Below are positions 4,664-5,490 of a DNA stretch of 5,490 bases, in pieces. Location: assembly GCA_002376725.1 (NCBI GenBank), contig DFOM01000047.1, positions 1 through 5,490 on the forward strand. The letters are read 5' to 3'. The position numbers and the translations under genes are program-made. The notes under the pieces were generated by a model. It had not been told where the DNA came from, did no database searches, and saw only the letters and a program-made list of their open reading frames with translations. The stretch comes from Cloacimonetes bacterium UBA3541. GTDB lineage: Bacteria; Cloacimonadota; Cloacimonadia; Cloacimonadales; Cloacimonadaceae. Every line of letters begins with the position of its first letter. Positions within the stretch are counted from its first letter, which is position 1.

Positions 4664-5490
4664 TTACTTTGAAAAACGGTCTTTATACCGTTTAATTTTT
4701 TGCAAAGATTTAAAACCTGCTTCAGCCAATTTCATTTTTAAAGGATTATGAACCAAAGTGTATCTACCATAGTTGACTAATTTCCCGCCAAATTGCTTTT
4801 TATAATCCCTAACACCATAAGGAACATTAGGTTTCCCAGCACCACCAAAATCAAAAACAGTTTTCCCTTCCTTTTTACAAAGTTTAAATACTTCCCAAGG
4901 AAAGATATCATTAGGGTGCTTATCATAATATTGGGATATACTACCTGCAAACAAGCCAAAAACAGTATCCTTATATTGAAGAGTAAACCTTACACCTATA
5001 AGATTATCGGTCAAAAAAACACCATATATAATCATCCCCATATTTTCAGTACTTTTTAGTAATGCATTTTCAAAGAATAAGATTGAGGGTAAAGGCAATT
5101 TAATCCTATTATATACTTCTTTCATAATAGAATAACTCTCAACCAAGTAGTCATTAGTTAATTTACTTACAAATACACCATTCTTTATTGCTTTTTTAAT
5201 ATTTTTTCTTCTGCTTGAATGTATTTGTTCCCATAAAATATTCTCGCTTTGAGATAAATCAACAATAATATTTAAATGATCTTCATAATGAAAACCTGCT
5301 TCTTCATAAATATGTCTCTGTTTTGAAGTATTGTAATTATTTCTAATTTCAGTATACACAGCTTTCCTTTTCATAAAACTTATATAATGTTTTAATAAGG
5401 TTGAGAGAGCTTCATCATCAAGAGCAACAGGAGATTGCATTAATACTGCCCGTGTTGATATTTTACTTAGAACACCAGGTGAAACTGTTT
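4664..5490 (-). CDS. FemAB/GNAT-fold acyltransferase-like protein, partial (5' end outside window)
   Basis: The frame is open to the right edge, so the gene starts outside the window; the ATG at 5440 is internal. Before it the frame reads TVSPGVLSKISTRAVL without a stop. About 274 residues are visible. Counting from that internal Met, recognisable segments are AVYTEIRNN (27-35), FHYEDHLNIIVDL (50-62), SSRRKNIKKA (75-84), and the strongly conserved FDFGGAGKPN followed by GVRDYKKQFGG at 196-219. This is the C-terminal GNAT half of FemAB and related proteins. FemAB enzymes transfer amino acids from aminoacyl-tRNA to peptidoglycan; relatives in exopolysaccharide clusters are probably acyltransferases with unknown substrates. 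It is the first visible gene of the operon and stops 31 bp before the DUF354 start. The family is well supported, the reaction is not. Confidence 0.85.
   Translation of the reverse strand, partial: TVSPGVLSKISTRAVLMQSPVALDDEALSTLLKHYISFMKRKAVYTEIRNNYNTSKQRHIYEEAGFHYEDHLNIIVDLSQSENILWEQIHSSRRKNIKKAIKNGVFVSKLTNDYLVESYSIMKEVYNRIKLPLPSILFFENALLKSTENMGMIIYGVFLTDNLIGVRFTLQYKDTVFGLFAGSISQYYDKHPNDIFPWEVFKLCKKEGKTVFDFGGAGKPNVPYGVRDYKKQFGGKLVNYGRYTLVHNPLKMKLAEAGFKSLQKIKRYKDRFSK

Noticed and set aside
4777..5059. ORFs inside the FemAB-like gene (minus 4777-4959 and plus 4793-5059)
   Set aside because: Both overlap the conserved GNAT region of the FemAB-like protein in other frames and show no family features.
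5438..5440. ATG at 5440 as start of the FemAB-like gene
   Set aside because: The frame stays open to the window edge, no Shine-Dalgarno precedes this ATG, and the FemAB family has a longer N-terminal half.

Overview
The window is an AT-rich stretch (by eye about one third G+C) of a bacterial chromosome. Every convincing gene lies on the minus strand, so transcription runs from right to left. It looks like part of a cell-surface polysaccharide operon. In transcription order it holds: a FemAB/GNAT-fold acyltransferase (5' end outside the window), a DUF354 glycosyltransferase-like protein, the non-hydrolysing UDP-GlcNAc 2-epimerase WecB, a small VanZ-like membrane protein, a GxxExxY (PDDEXK-type) protein, a WbmS-like polysaccharide deacetylase, and the start of a second NodB-type deacetylase that runs off the left edge. 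The host cannot be named from this sequence. The combination of AT-rich DNA, DUF354, FemAB-like protein and in-frame TED/HRR repeats fits an uncultivated or environmental Gram-negative-type lineage, but that is only an impression.

The striking part is a family of dispersed short repeats. The basic unit is a nonamer of the form NTCGGTGNN on the plus strand, usually three in tandem (27 bp) followed by a 26-bp AT-rich tail. This gives an exact 53-bp period. Array A (about 1470-1661) has three full units and one terminal core. Array B (about 2050-2320) has four full units, one terminal core and a degenerate half-unit. A small nonamer-only array lies at 3512-3547, and a two-nonamer copy at 1031-1052 is in the opposite orientation. 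All four sit directly at the 3' end of a gene. Two gene junctions without repeats are tight (31 and 41 bp).

The repeats enter the proteins. WecB ends in a repeat-encoded ATENTEYTEK tail. The VanZ-like ORF has repeat-encoded residues at both ends (MINNTKILATDSTEDTEK at the start; HRRHQEHRK followed by STEDTEK at the end). The WbmS-like gene begins with a TTG codon just downstream of the inverted copy, which supplies the only Shine-Dalgarno-like GGTGG. The GxxExxY gene is the only one bracketed by repeats in inverted orientation. This suggests, without proving, that GxxExxY plus repeats form a small mobile or amplifying unit that has inserted into the polysaccharide operon.

The polysaccharide genes suggest a pathway in which WecB makes UDP-ManNAc, DUF354 acts as a glycosyltransferase-like enzyme, the deacetylases trim N-acetyl groups, and the FemAB-like enzyme adds an acyl or aminoacyl group. 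No polymerase, flippase or exosortase is visible here. No rRNA, tRNA, CRISPR array or convincing intrinsic terminator was found.
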